Shown here one piece after another: positions 1-11,700 of a stretch of 64,000 bases of DNA. Numbering within the stretch: position 1 is the stretch's first letter; each line of letters opens with the position of its first letter. Under the pieces are notes generated by a model. It saw only the letters and a program-made list of their open reading frames with translations. It was not told where the DNA came from and ran no database searches. The DNA comes from Siphonodentalium dalli (Eukaryota; Mollusca; Scaphopoda; Gadilida; Siphonodentaliidae): positions 212,504,373 to 212,568,372 of the forward strand of contig CP136061.1 in NCBI GenBank assembly GCA_032622095.1, written 5' to 3'. A program made the translations under genes and the position numbers.

Positions 1-35
1 AGTGGGGAATTCTGTCTTTTTTACAGAATTCTTTT
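1..35. other. Small hairpin at outer edge of arm 1
   Basis: Positions 5-13 (GAATTCTGT) and 21-29 (ACAGAATTC) are perfect inverted repeats around a short T-rich loop. Arm 2 does not continue with matching sequence beyond 56414, so this hairpin sits at or near the outer duplication breakpoint. Whether that is causal is unknown. Confidence 0.5.
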
Positions 36-878
36 TCACCCGGGGCAAACATTTTATCGTGAAAACTATAAAAATGTTACGTGTGTATCTGTGTGTATTA
101 TATATATCGCATGAAACTACTATCATAGCATTACAAAATTCATTACATATTTCCTTATCTCTCACTAGTTATGAAAATATGCGCCTGATACATATAAATT
201 CGCATCGCGACTACAACTCGTTGTAAATGAAATTTATCAAACGAGTTTCATATAATCACATATCCCAACATAACTTGTTGAAGATCCTCTTTATATTGAC
301 GAATTTACTGTAAAAATGTAGTCTCTCACCTTTGCTCTATTTAAAACATAATATGTCGTATAAAAAGATGGAGTTGGAAAAATAAGTTTTTCATTATCAG
401 AAATTGTTTTGATAATATGATTATCCCACCAATACGTGTTTTCTCTGCGTAGTAATACAGAAATTATTTTATAATAACTCTGCCGTGATGGAACGATAAT
501 TATTGGGGGTTTTTTTAATCTCACAAGTACACTCTACACGTATTTTGTTGTCGAAGTTGAATGATGATACGTAAAGGGAAGATAATCCACTTTATTGTGA
601 AGTCCTCGTAATAGTTATAGTTATTCAGTTGAGTATATATACATATCTGTTTCCCATGTACCCCATTATTATATACTATATAATTGACGTAATGCATTGT
701 TTCTAAATATGGAGTGCGACTGATAAAAACTCAAAGATGATTTCTCCCAGATTGCGATGAATATAATGAAGTATGTCAACTTCAGTCGGTATTATAAAAT
801 ATGTTGCGTTTTGCTCTGCGTGGACAATTATCAACACGTCATTTACCTCCGATCTCGCAATATCAATATAATCAAATA

Positions 879-1373
879 TTAAAGGCACGGGAGGCCTTAG
901 TATTCATATTTGTTCCAATCACCGTAAACAGAAAAACATTAAACGCATACAGTTTCGTTCATATATACCATGACCATCGCGTAAATAGCATGCTATCATA
1001 AAGACCTACATTTCTTCACCTAAACAAGAGCACGATTGTGTTATAGAAGACAGCACAGTGTTACTGGCTAATCACATACACACACATGATATAAACGCTC
1101 TTTATTAGTTCCATATAAGGAATTCAGCAACAAAGAACGCTCTTTATGTTTACCATCATAATATAGACAAACACCAAGAAAGTAACTTGTTATGCTTTTG
1201 TTTACATAACAATGGTCAAACATATGACAATAACATACTGTTTATGCGATATTTCTTATTTGTATACGGACAAAGTCTGTCTACATTTTAATATTCTTTC
1301 TGTTTGTGGCGGTTTTTGACCGGTGGAAATATTTTCACAGCATACCCACCGCCAAGGCATCCCGTACCTTTAA
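879..1373. mobile_element. TTAA-flanked MITE, AGGCACGG family, arm 1 only
   Basis: A non-coding element of about 490 bp is bounded by TTAA at 879-882 and 1370-1373. Its ends are AGGCACGG at the left and CCGTACCT at the right, imperfect inverted copies. Internal words (TTTGTTTACATAACA, AACGCTCTTTAT, GGCGGTTTTTGAC) recur in the other family members. Arm 2 has the intact empty site with a single TTAA at 55075-55078, between sequences matching both flanks here. The TTAA target and short ends fit a piggyBac-mobilised MITE. No reading frame belongs to it. Confidence 0.85.
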
Positions 1374-1768
1374 GGTGTGTTTGTAATTGGTATTGGCTTT
1401 TGAACTACACTGAATTTCTCATTGCACTGAGCTGTTGTGTGCAACATCAATTAAATAGCGTCCAAGCTGAGACATGACCAATGGGATGAAGTGAATACTA
1501 TCAATACAGAAATAATATCAGATTCGTAGTCCCAGAGACGTAATTCTGATTATCGTCCGCTCTTTAAAGAGAATCGACTATAATTGAAAGCAAAACATAA
1601 AGCACCAGGCCCACGCATACATGTATATAAACAGGTAATTTCGTTTCCATGATGTTGTTATGATCAGAACATAGTTCACCCAAAAATTGTGTACGTAACT
1701 TAAGAAATCAGTTTACTACGATGATACCAAATCGAGGGCATCAGATATTTCGTACGCGATAGTGTAAT

Positions 1769-2000
1769 TTAAAGATACGGGCGACGTTGGCGGTGGGTAT
1801 GCTGTTAAAATATTCACCTCCGTCAAAAACCGCCATAAACAGAAATAATAGTAATATATAGACATACCTTGTTCTTATACCAATCAGAAATATGGCATAA
1901 ACAGTATGTTATTGTCAATTTGTTCCCATTTGTTGTGTAAACAATGCAAAAAACGTTACGTTTCCTGGCTTTTGTTTAGTTCCGAATATGGAATTTAAAA
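1769..2000. mobile_element. Truncated MITE of the AGGCACGG/TTAA family
   Basis: It begins TTAAAGATACGGGCG and continues with the GGCGGTGGGTATGCTG, ACCGCCATAAACAG and CTTGTTCTTATACCAATCA blocks seen in the copy at 13042. It stops near 2000, after about half a unit. In arm 2 the match to the flank stops at the same TTTAA (about 54659) and continues into unrelated sequence, so the two arms differ here in a complex way. Confidence 0.6.
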
Positions 2001-2697
2001 ATACGCTCTTTAAAAAATCGTCAGTTGTTGGTTGCACCCCACAAGTTACTCAAACAAAAGATCGCATCCCACAAGTATTCATAGGTATGTGTGGTCACCC
2101 CACAAGTATACTCTGGCCAGTGCGTCGAGTCGTCCCGATTGCCTTTTTTTCTTTTCCGGTTGATAACTGTAGTAAGTCTGAACTGAATGGAGTGACATCT
2201 GGTATGTGGATTTGCTAGCTCAAAATTAAGGTCAAGTTCGAATTTGGGTTCCGCCTGCCAATTTTCACCTGCGTTATGGCCCCTTTTTGAAATAACCACA
2301 GGCTTATTTTGCCTCGACCTAGCGATGCTTGTGTTTAATGTCCTCCAAATGAGCTCATTTATGCCACAATTGTAGCCGCAATTTATTAGTAGGGACAACA
2401 TATATTGGTCGGTAACTACACGCAATACCGCTATGCAGACTATACATACCCAGGACAAATCACCGAAGTCATAAAACTTTTCCTGCTCAATTCAATTCTT
2501 TATTCTCATGACCTATAATACATAGGTATAACTGTTTCGAACAAATGTGAGACAAAGTTAACGTTCTTTGTCCATATCATATCATAAATAAACATGCAGA
2601 AGAAATGTCTAAATTATTATCTGGCATAATAAGTCATGCATGTAAATTAAGAACATATTTTTATTGGCCAATTATGAGTATCTTTGCATACATCCAG

Positions 2698-2793
2698 GAT
2701 CTTGGAGCGACTGTCTTCGGCATAGACTTATCAAAGAACGCAATAGACATTGGACACCAGCGTCTTGTAGAATCTGGTCTATCGGAAACGCAG
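2698..2793 (+). CDS. PMT: PMT exon A (arm 1)
   Basis: This 32-codon exon follows the acceptor catccag and ends at the donor cag/gtgaga. It encodes the beta-strand and acidic loop after the SAM glycine loop ([14 protein letters not shown]), where the aspartate would contact the ribose of SAM by family knowledge. The arm 2 exon encodes the identical peptide and differs by two silent changes. Confidence 0.92.
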
Positions 2794-5700
2794 GTGAGAA
2801 GAATACCATTCATTAGTTTAACCATTTCTATAATAAATGGTATGTCCCACTCAATTATAAAGGTATACATTGGAATTCTAATAGTTATCTGGAGGGGTGT
2901 TCTGGATAATTTAGCAGAAGATAGTCAGACGAAATGATAATACTGAAAATAAGTGCATGTTGAAGGATTAATATTCATTGGTGGGGAATGTTCAGATAAT
3001 TAGATGTGTGATAATCTTCAATGGACTCAATGTATTCGAAGTGGGTTCGTACGAAATAACATAAAAGTCTGTAAAATAACTGTCACCAACAAGCATTCAT
3101 GAAAACATAGATGGACTTTGTATCTATTTTCATTATTAATACATGTAACTCTCCAATAATAGCCAGGTTACTATGGCATTACTATAGCGATGCACATGGC
3201 GGGAACAGTTAGATGTGTTTACGGCGCCAAACCTAGACATTTATAGTTATCAGCCAACGTCTGGCGAAACTTGTAAATACTAGTCAGGTACAGAGAAGGC
3301 GAGACAACTCTACTGTGTTTATTGGTCATTTTGTGATGATCCACATATCACTAGTACCAGGATGAACGATACTCGCATGTTGATTTCCGTTCTGTTCCAA
3401 CCGCAAGTACAAGCAGGCACAATTGGCTTCAACCAAATTAAAATCTTTCGTGCAGGAAAAGTAATCTCTGCCAGCACATCGTTGCTCTGTCATTCAGTTA
3501 GTAGAACGTTAGATTATTCCTCTTCGCTACAAGTTTCGTATGCTATACACGTTGGACACACAACTTCTGAAATGATTGACCGTGTACGTGTAGGCGAAAT
3601 AATCGCGTGAGCCAATGGCAACACACGATACAGGTTATAGCTACATGTGGCTGAACCTGGCTATTGAGACTTCACATGCCAAAAACCATTATGTAAACAG
3701 TGGAATTACCAATACAAGTCCAACTAGAATGCACTCACTGGAGCTGCCTATACTTGCGCCCATCACACATGTGACATATTTTGTTTTGTCTTACCAACAC
3801 CACTTTGAACCACGAGTGTTGGCTCCTCGTTTGAGAGATCGATAAAAACAAATCTAGATATCAAATCTCAGTTCATTCATCGCTGAAATATTTGTGTATA
3901 CGGACAGACTATTTCAAGTTGATCTATTACACTAATGATATGTAGGAGTTGTTTGACATATTTATAGAACAATAGAGACATCGTTTACATGAAGGTTGTG
4001 AAGATGATTGATTGCCGATGATGCTAATATATATTATATACCAATTGGGTTAAATTACTAGTTTGACTAGAATGATGTCAAGCCTGTTTGCCGTAGCACT
4101 TCAGCGGCAACAAACGTCAAAGTAAGTTACAAATACCGACACAAATAAATAAAAGACACGCGACCACGCGAAGAGTGTGTCAATGTGAACATGCCCTTAT
4201 AGCGACTGATCTATACAGTCTTCGGGAACATATCATCAAAATGTCTATTGCATTGAAAATGAGAAAGGTTGTTTTCCCAGTTAATTAATAGGGCATTTAA
4301 TAATCCGTATGTTTCAACATTCACATTTTTCAGTGCAATTGTTTCTCAATTGAACCACGCGCTCGACTGTTTGGCCGGACATGATTTATATGTACCATGA
4401 TCTTTCGAAAATGTTTTGAACTTCAAAGAAACTTTCCAGAAATATGTTCGCACCTCACTGTCTCTGCGAAAAAAAAACTATTCCGCGCGCATCTTTTAGA
4501 CATGCTCTAAACACATTTCCCGTGTTTCAAGATACATAGAATAGGCTTCTAATGGGCAGTACTATTGCCCACTTTTATTTTTCATGCAGTATATATATAT
4601 ATTTATAATAATAGAACACGAAGTTGTTGGCAATTAGAATGGTTTAGCCTGCCCGTGCAATACGGGTCTCAGCTGTCTGGACATCGACGCGATCATGTCT
4701 GGTGTTTTGCGCGCACATGTAGCTTGTGACGTCCTGATGTGCGTCATGACGTCATCGCGTCTTGATCGGTTTCCAGAAAGAAATCATTCAATATTGTTCA
4801 TTTATGAACGATTTATAACCAAAATAAAACCAGATAACAATGCAAATTAAGTATATATGTTGATTTAAATGACAATTGATGCAACCATTTCATATTATTC
4901 CGTGTGCATTCTTTACAGTATGTACTTCCGGTATGACGTAACATATTCACGGAAGGACAGACAACAGACAAAGATCCGCACCGAAAACATTACTTGCGTC
5001 CAGCATGGACTGGCGCAAGTAATTATTCCAATAAGATACACAAGATCAAAACAAAACATATACGGTAAACATTGGAAACTATCAAAACATTGAAAAATAA
5101 TCTGAAATCATATTCAGATTAAGATATATTTAAACGTACTACATGTACATGATTTGCGATGTTTGTGAATAAATCACTGAAACAGTTTTGTTTATATAAC
5201 AATGAATTCAACACTCGAAATTTAGCTGTTGGACATATCTGGACTACATATAATGAATATAAGAACAACGTTCGCCATGTTCTTCTTAAATGTGATGTTT
5301 TACATAGTGTTTTAGTTGTTCCACATTTAACCACTGCGAGTGTCATGCATGGGTTCATTTGGGTGATATCATCAATGTATTTATACACTTTGATTCAAAA
5401 GACTCCTGTGTTATGAGTATGTGTGCCGTATTAACGTATACTTAGATCGTGTTTACTCATCTTTATGAGCATACCACGAATTAAATGTGGATTATCTCTT
5501 CCGCAACATGATCTATATAGTTTCCTGGATATGAAATAATCATTACGAATCGAAGAACCATGTCCGGAAACTAGTATTGATTTTATTTGGAACTGTTTTC
5601 GTAAGTTAATAATATCCCATATATGCCTAGCATCCTTTATAAAGGACGGCTATCGTTCCTGCATTGATGGATGATAGGCAGTGGGTAATTCCACTATAAA

Positions 5701-8700
5701 TCGTTCCAAAATGTATAAATATAGAACATCCTTGAAAGTTCCGCATGATACTAAATCCAAATATCAATTTCAGCATTGTTTTTGTCTGGAAGTCGGGTTT
5801 TGTTTGTTGCTGTTTTTATCATGGAAAATGAACCAACAAGGGAGGTAAGCTCACATAATAAATATATTTAACCCCAACCCCATGGTATCACTTATTTCAA
5901 TATGATCGCAAATAATGTTTTTAAATGAATATGTGATATATCTATGGCAAATTGTGGATATCTCTAGCGAAAATAACGCATTGATCCAGCGTACTTTATA
6001 AAGGACGCTAGGCATGGCTGGGTACCTGAAGATTTCCATTCCCGATCCTTTATAAAGGACACTAGGCATATACGTGGTATGGTGGTCAATATATGTCGAA
6101 CAATGCTTGACATACACATCTTAATACACACTTAATCCCAGAAATTAAAGTGTTCCTGTTGTTCCATATTTGCAAATCCGTATGGAAAATATGTTCCATA
6201 CACATCCCGTTGACGTCAGATAACGTAAATAACGTTCCTCTCAACCACGAAACCGGAACTATAAAATAAAAACGTCACCATACACGACAAAGCAAGCCCT
6301 GTATGACTTTTGGTGCCTGAATAAACGTTGACTGTTGTGTCACGGTTTTAGGACGGGTTCGTGTAATAAACTTAGAACGACCCATGTGTCTGTCGATACG
6401 GCACTTGCGCCATCGCGGGAGGATAGAACTCGAGGCTACCTCCTCATTATATCCTTCCGCGCTAGCTCTCGAGCCATATCAACAAACACATTAACTCGTT
6501 TGGGACGTGATTCTTTTGAGAAAACATTACTCACAGACGAGATTGTTTACAGAAATGCTTACTTTTATATAATTTTATAGCAATTTATGCGTTTATTCAA
6601 TGTTGGGTCAGACCATTTGCCATGGCAGAATTCTCCGCGTGACAACTCATAATATATGGGTGTGCATCTGTAGTCTATAAATCTTCTAGGAATTTTGGGT
6701 AGATACCACCAAATTGCGACCGGTTGCCATAGCAACATATTTTCGGAAATCTATGATTTTGGGGGCTGTAATTTCTCTATATGACGATATGTTTGCGATA
6801 TTTTGAATCAAATATAAATGGTTTCCAAGTTAAATGATCCAGGAATATTTTGCCAACATCTAGAACTAACCTTTCTCGAAAATCACCCATCACCGACAGA
6901 GGGCGCCATTCAAAATGGCCACCAAACCCCCGTTTTCTAACGTTAAAATGCTTACTTTTATATCATTTTATAGCAATGTATGCGTTAATTTAATGCTGGC
7001 CAGACTATTTGTCATGACATAATTCTCCACGTGACAACTCATAATATATGGGTGATCATCCGTGGTCTATAAATCTTCCAAAATTTTTGGGTAGATACAT
7101 GTACCACCAACTTGCGACCGGTTGACATGGCAACCGTTTTTCGGAAAATTATGCGTTTGGGGGCTGTAATTTCGTATACGAGATGTCTGCATGCGACATT
7201 TTGAATCAAATGTAATTAATTTCCAAAAAATATGATCCAGGAATATACTTAAATTGCTCCCGCTTCTATTTCCTTCCGCTGAAGGAGTCAAGATTCACCT
7301 GCCATGGTGATTACCAACCGAAAACTTGTCTACGCGTCTACGGCTTAGGCTACTGGGCGCCGACATTTTGGAACAATGACGTCACGAATCACGTCACGCG
7401 ACCCCCACGTGACGCCAAAATTAGGTTACATCTTCCTGGACCCCTCACTGAGTGATCGGCCTATATTGAATACATGCTACTATGCTCAAAACATTTAATT
7501 ATAAAAGATTCATGCGATGATAACAAGTGCATGAAGTGGGAAACGGATATATCCGTTTCCCGTCCTGTAGGTAATGTTTTGGGAAACGGATATATCCGTT
7601 TCCCGTCCTAAACGAGTTAACACATTTGAGTCGTTTTGTGTATTTATTACATGCTTGTTCCTATAATTGGAGTGTTATTGCTGTTCCACATTTACAAATT
7701 CGTATGGGTCATACGTTCCATACGCATCCCGTCAATGTCGCATTGCATAAATAACGTTCGCATTAACCATGAAACCGGAACTACAAAATAAGCATCACCA
7801 CACATGCCAAAACAAGCCATGTGTGTACACGAATAAATCTTGTAAGTCTTTTGTTTTTACGGATTCTAGGTCGGGTGGTGTGTAATAACATTAGAACGAC
7901 ACGTTGATATTGTGCCATCGCGGAAGGATATATAGAAGTTGAGGCTATGCTACTCGTTCTATACTTATTCGCTCGTACTTGTGCAATATCAACTAAACAA
8001 TTAGCACAAATGTGTCGCTCTATGCATATATACGTTGTCGTATTGGCGAGCCCGTGCGGCGCCCACTTCGCGCATGCGCAGACGAGATCTCGGAAACGGG
8101 TGGAGCTATTGACTTGAAATTTGGTATGTGAATATATCGTGCCCCGGACACGAATTTTATCGGGTGGCCGAGACCGTGCGACGCCAGCTTCGCGCAGACC
8201 AGATCTCGGAAACTGGTAGAGCTATCGACTTGAAATTTGGTTTTTGAATAGCCGGGGCAACGTCGGGCTGGGTAGAGCTATCGACTTGAAATTTGGTATG
8301 TGAATGTATCTTGCCCCGGATACGAATTTTATCGGGTCGCCGAGCCCGTGCGACGCCAGCTTCCCGCATGCGCAGACCAGATCTCGGAAACGGGTAGAGC
8401 TATCGACTTGAAATTTGGTTTTTGAATAGCCCGGACAACGTCGGGCTCATCGGCTAGTCTCGTATATATTTTGAAGACCTCTGTCTGTTTGTCTGTTTGT
8501 CTGTATGTATGTCATTTATACAAATCTACGATTCTCGACCGATCGGGACAAAACTTGGTATGTGTGTGTAGTTTGACCAGGCGGTCGTCGTTGTCGTATT
8601 GGCGAGCCCGTGCGACGCCCGTGCAGCGCATGCGCAGACGAGATCTCGGAAACGGGTGGAGCTATCGATTTGAAATTTGCTATGTGAATGTATCTTGTCC

Positions 8701-11700
8701 CGGATACGAATTTAATCGGGTCGCCGAGCCCGTGCGACGCCAGCTTAGCGCATGCGCAGATCAGATCACGGAAACGGGTAGAGCTATCGACTTGAAATTT
8801 GGTTTTTGAATAGCCCGGATAACGTCGGGCTAATCGGCTAGTCTATTATATATTTTGGAAGATCTGTGTTTGTCTGTGTGTCTGTCTGTTCGCGATGGAC
8901 TCGAAAACGACCGAACCGATTTCGATGAAACTTGGTATGTGGGGATACTTTCGGCCGGGGAGTGACATAGGCCTATTAATTGGCCTAATGCGACGTGACC
9001 TTGAAATCGGGTCACTTCAAGGTCAAACGCCCGAATATCACGGGATTTCGACGAAACTTGGTATGTGGGGGTACTTAAAATTTACTTTCGGCCGGGGAGT
9101 GGCATAGGCCTATTATTTGCCCGTGCGACGTGACCGTGGCCTTGAAATCGGGTCATTTCAAGGTCAAACGCCCGAATATCACGGGAAACTGATGAAACTT
9201 GGTATGTGGGGGTACTTTCGTTTGGGGAGTCTCATAAGCCCGTGCGACGTGACCTCGAACCGATTTCGATTAAACTTGGTATGTGGGGGAACTTTCGGAG
9301 TGGCATGGGCCTGTTAATTTGCCCGTGCGACGTGACCTTGACATTGACATCGGGTCATTTCAAGGTCGAACGCCCGAGTATCACGGGATTTCGATGAAAA
9401 TTAGTGTCTGGGGATACTTTCGTATGGGGAGTGTCGTAAGCCTATTCGTTTGCCCGTGCGACGTGACATTGACCTTGAAATCGGGTCAATTCAAGGTCAA
9501 ATCGCGAATTTTGATGGGATTTCGACGAAATTTGATTCGTGGGGTTACTTTTGTCCACTGAGTGTTTTGGACGGGTCCAATCGTGACCCCGACCTGACCT
9601 TGACCTTCAAAATGATCAATTCGAGGTCAAATCGGGTAAAACCGGATGGATTTCGACGGGTACTTTTGTGGGGTACTTTTGTCCGGTCAGTGTTTTGGAC
9701 GGGTCAAATCGTGACCCCATCTGACCTTGACCTACAAAATGGACAATTCAATGTCAAATCGCGCAATTCGCCGAAAAGCACAGGGGAAACAGCGCGGACG
9801 AAGTTGGGTCCACCTGCTAGTATATATATAGAGGGGTCGCTCTATGCACATATATGTATATATACCATGGAATTTGTTTTCACTGTTTTAACTTTCCACA
9901 AATGTGAAATGAACGCTGTTTATTCATACAATATCAGGAATAGATTCTATAAACGCTCTTCAATTTGATATAATGTTCTGCATTGTTTTTTCACTCCAGG
10001 AGATATACGGTCAAGATGTGCTTGGAATGACAGAACAAGGCGACTTTTGTGAGGCAACAGTCTACATCACTCCTCCGGATGGCGACTGTTCAGATGAGGA
10101 TAGTGGTGATGGAGAGAGTGGAGGATATTAGTGATTAGTGATATGCTGATAGGGATAAGGATGTATATAAAGTGTAGCTAAATCATGCATGTATCTACTT
10201 ATCATGTTACACGTATTGTGTCTCAGTAATAAACCATTACATTACAAAAAAGACTTGTTGACAATTGATCTAAGTCCCAGTTGTACGCTGAAGAAAAAAA
10301 TCTAGTCAATATAACTAACTTAGCTTAGTCAAACGTTTGTCCACTTGATGACTAACTTAGTTTAGTCAAAATGACTAAGGTACAAAATTAGTCACAATCA
10401 CAAAAGTAATGTTAGTCACAACGATAAAGAAACGGTAAGTCAAAATGACTAATTGGGCCATTAGATTCAGTCATTTTGACCATCTTTTCCAACTGATGGC
10501 CATTTCAGTCAAAATATTTGACGAAAAGTAGGTAAATATGCAAATGTTGGTCTGGAACAACAAATCCCCCCTAATGAATTGTTGGAAAATCAAACTACAA
10601 GAACAATTTCAACCTATCGTTGGTGTGAAATTTCAAAGTAATGTTGTGTCGGGTATGAAATTTCCAACTGTTGAATTTTTTACCAAAGTTGGGGGATGTG
10701 AGACACCTCCCCCCCCAACCCACACTGTCGCCACTTCCCTGTTATCCAGAATCAAACACCGAATTGGAAGCAGAATAACCATCATTCATTCACTCCTAAA
10801 ACACTGATTCCAACACTGGTCAGTATATCAACATATTGTGGTGTAAGTCTGTTTAAGTCTGTTTAACTGGTTGATTTTTCCTGGATGGATGTATTGTACG
10901 GGATGGTGTCTATGAAATCTACTGCTATATGGATATATTACTGCCTCCTGGTTGTAACTTAAATTGCGGCGTAGCTCACAGGTGCGATACAGTTCAACAC
11001 CTTTCACATAACTTTTTATTCTGTAGTTATTTTTACATCACTGAATAATACAGTATAACACTTTTCAGATTTCATGCGTATATTTTAAGCGAGGGTCAAG
11101 TTGGATTAATACATTACATAGATTTTTCGTTGACATATTTCATTCCACACCCCCGGGCCCCCTGTAATAAATACTTTCACTTGTACTCATTTACTTCAGA
11201 AGACCAACGTAGTATTAGTAGCTATTTTATGTTTTATAACATGTACACACAATACTACAAATGCCTGTTCGCGGTCATCAATATCATAGTTCCTGATAAG
11301 ACCAAATGTGACGATCCTGGATTATCTAATAAAAATAGTTGAAATGGACATAAATTTACCATGCGTTTGCCTGGCGTCCCTTATAAAGGACGGTCCTCTG
11401 TCTGGGCGAAACATTGGGAAAATGCCCTTTACTTTGCCGCCCAATGTTGATTTTGCCCTTTACTAACCGGAAACTATCTAACATCATAAAAATAAATAAG
11501 AAAAAAAAAGTTCGGCATATATGAGTTAAATAACTTTGTGCCGTTCAGTAATGGTCCCTGATTTTCGCGACCGTCTTTTCTATTTGCGTTATTTTTTTTA
11601 TTTTTTTTCAGTTGTTTTAATCATCGAAAACTGATAAGCATATGCTACATTCTACATTCACTTAATATTGCAATAGATACAATCAATCGCATTCGTTCGG

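Larger units (their letters stand above)
6491..7620. mobile_element. Nested TTAA element with CTCGTTTGGGACG ends
   Basis: TTAA at 6491-6494 is followed by CTCGTTTGGGACG. At the right, CGTCCTAAACGAG is followed by TTAA at 7617-7620. The ends are inverted with 12 of 13 matches. The interior holds a duplicated unit of about 395 bases (6555-6950 and 6953-7262), then two palindromes at 7538-7604. There is no coding region. It is a second TTAA-type family, different in its termini from the surrounding 5.9-kb element and from the AGGCACGG MITEs. Confidence 0.75.
5606..11529. mobile_element. 5.9-kb piggyBac-type insertion at TTAA, arm 1 only
   Basis: TTAA occurs at 5606-5609 and again at 11526-11529, while arm 2 has a single TTAA at 51314-51317 between the same flanks. 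Just inside are inverted ends CCCATATATGCC (5616-5627) and, at the right, the complement of CTCATATATGCC. Six extra bases separate the left TTAA from its terminus. It carries a two-exon mini-gene whose peptide resembles the acidic N-terminus of piggyBac transposases (5821-10131). It also hosts nested elements: a second TTAA element (6491-7620) and a Helitron-like tandem array (8041-9820). The TTAAATAAC right junction matches the empty site exactly. No transposase catalytic core is visible, so it is a non-autonomous or internally deleted copy. Confidence 0.8.

Noticed and set aside
4720-4765. CRE-like TGACGTCA sites as a promoter
   Set aside because: Isolated motifs in an arm 1-only, gene-free segment with no transcript start nearby.
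6145-7997. Pair of direct repeats with TATA-like and AATAAA words as LTRs of a retrotransposon
   Set aside because: There is no gag-pol remnant or primer-binding site between them, and the intervening DNA is a TTAA element with its own termini. A split tandem duplication explains the data better.
8157-9968. Several open frames of 60-170 codons with similar peptides
   Set aside because: They are translations of the Helitron-like tandem repeats in different frames; the similarity is of DNA, not of selected protein.
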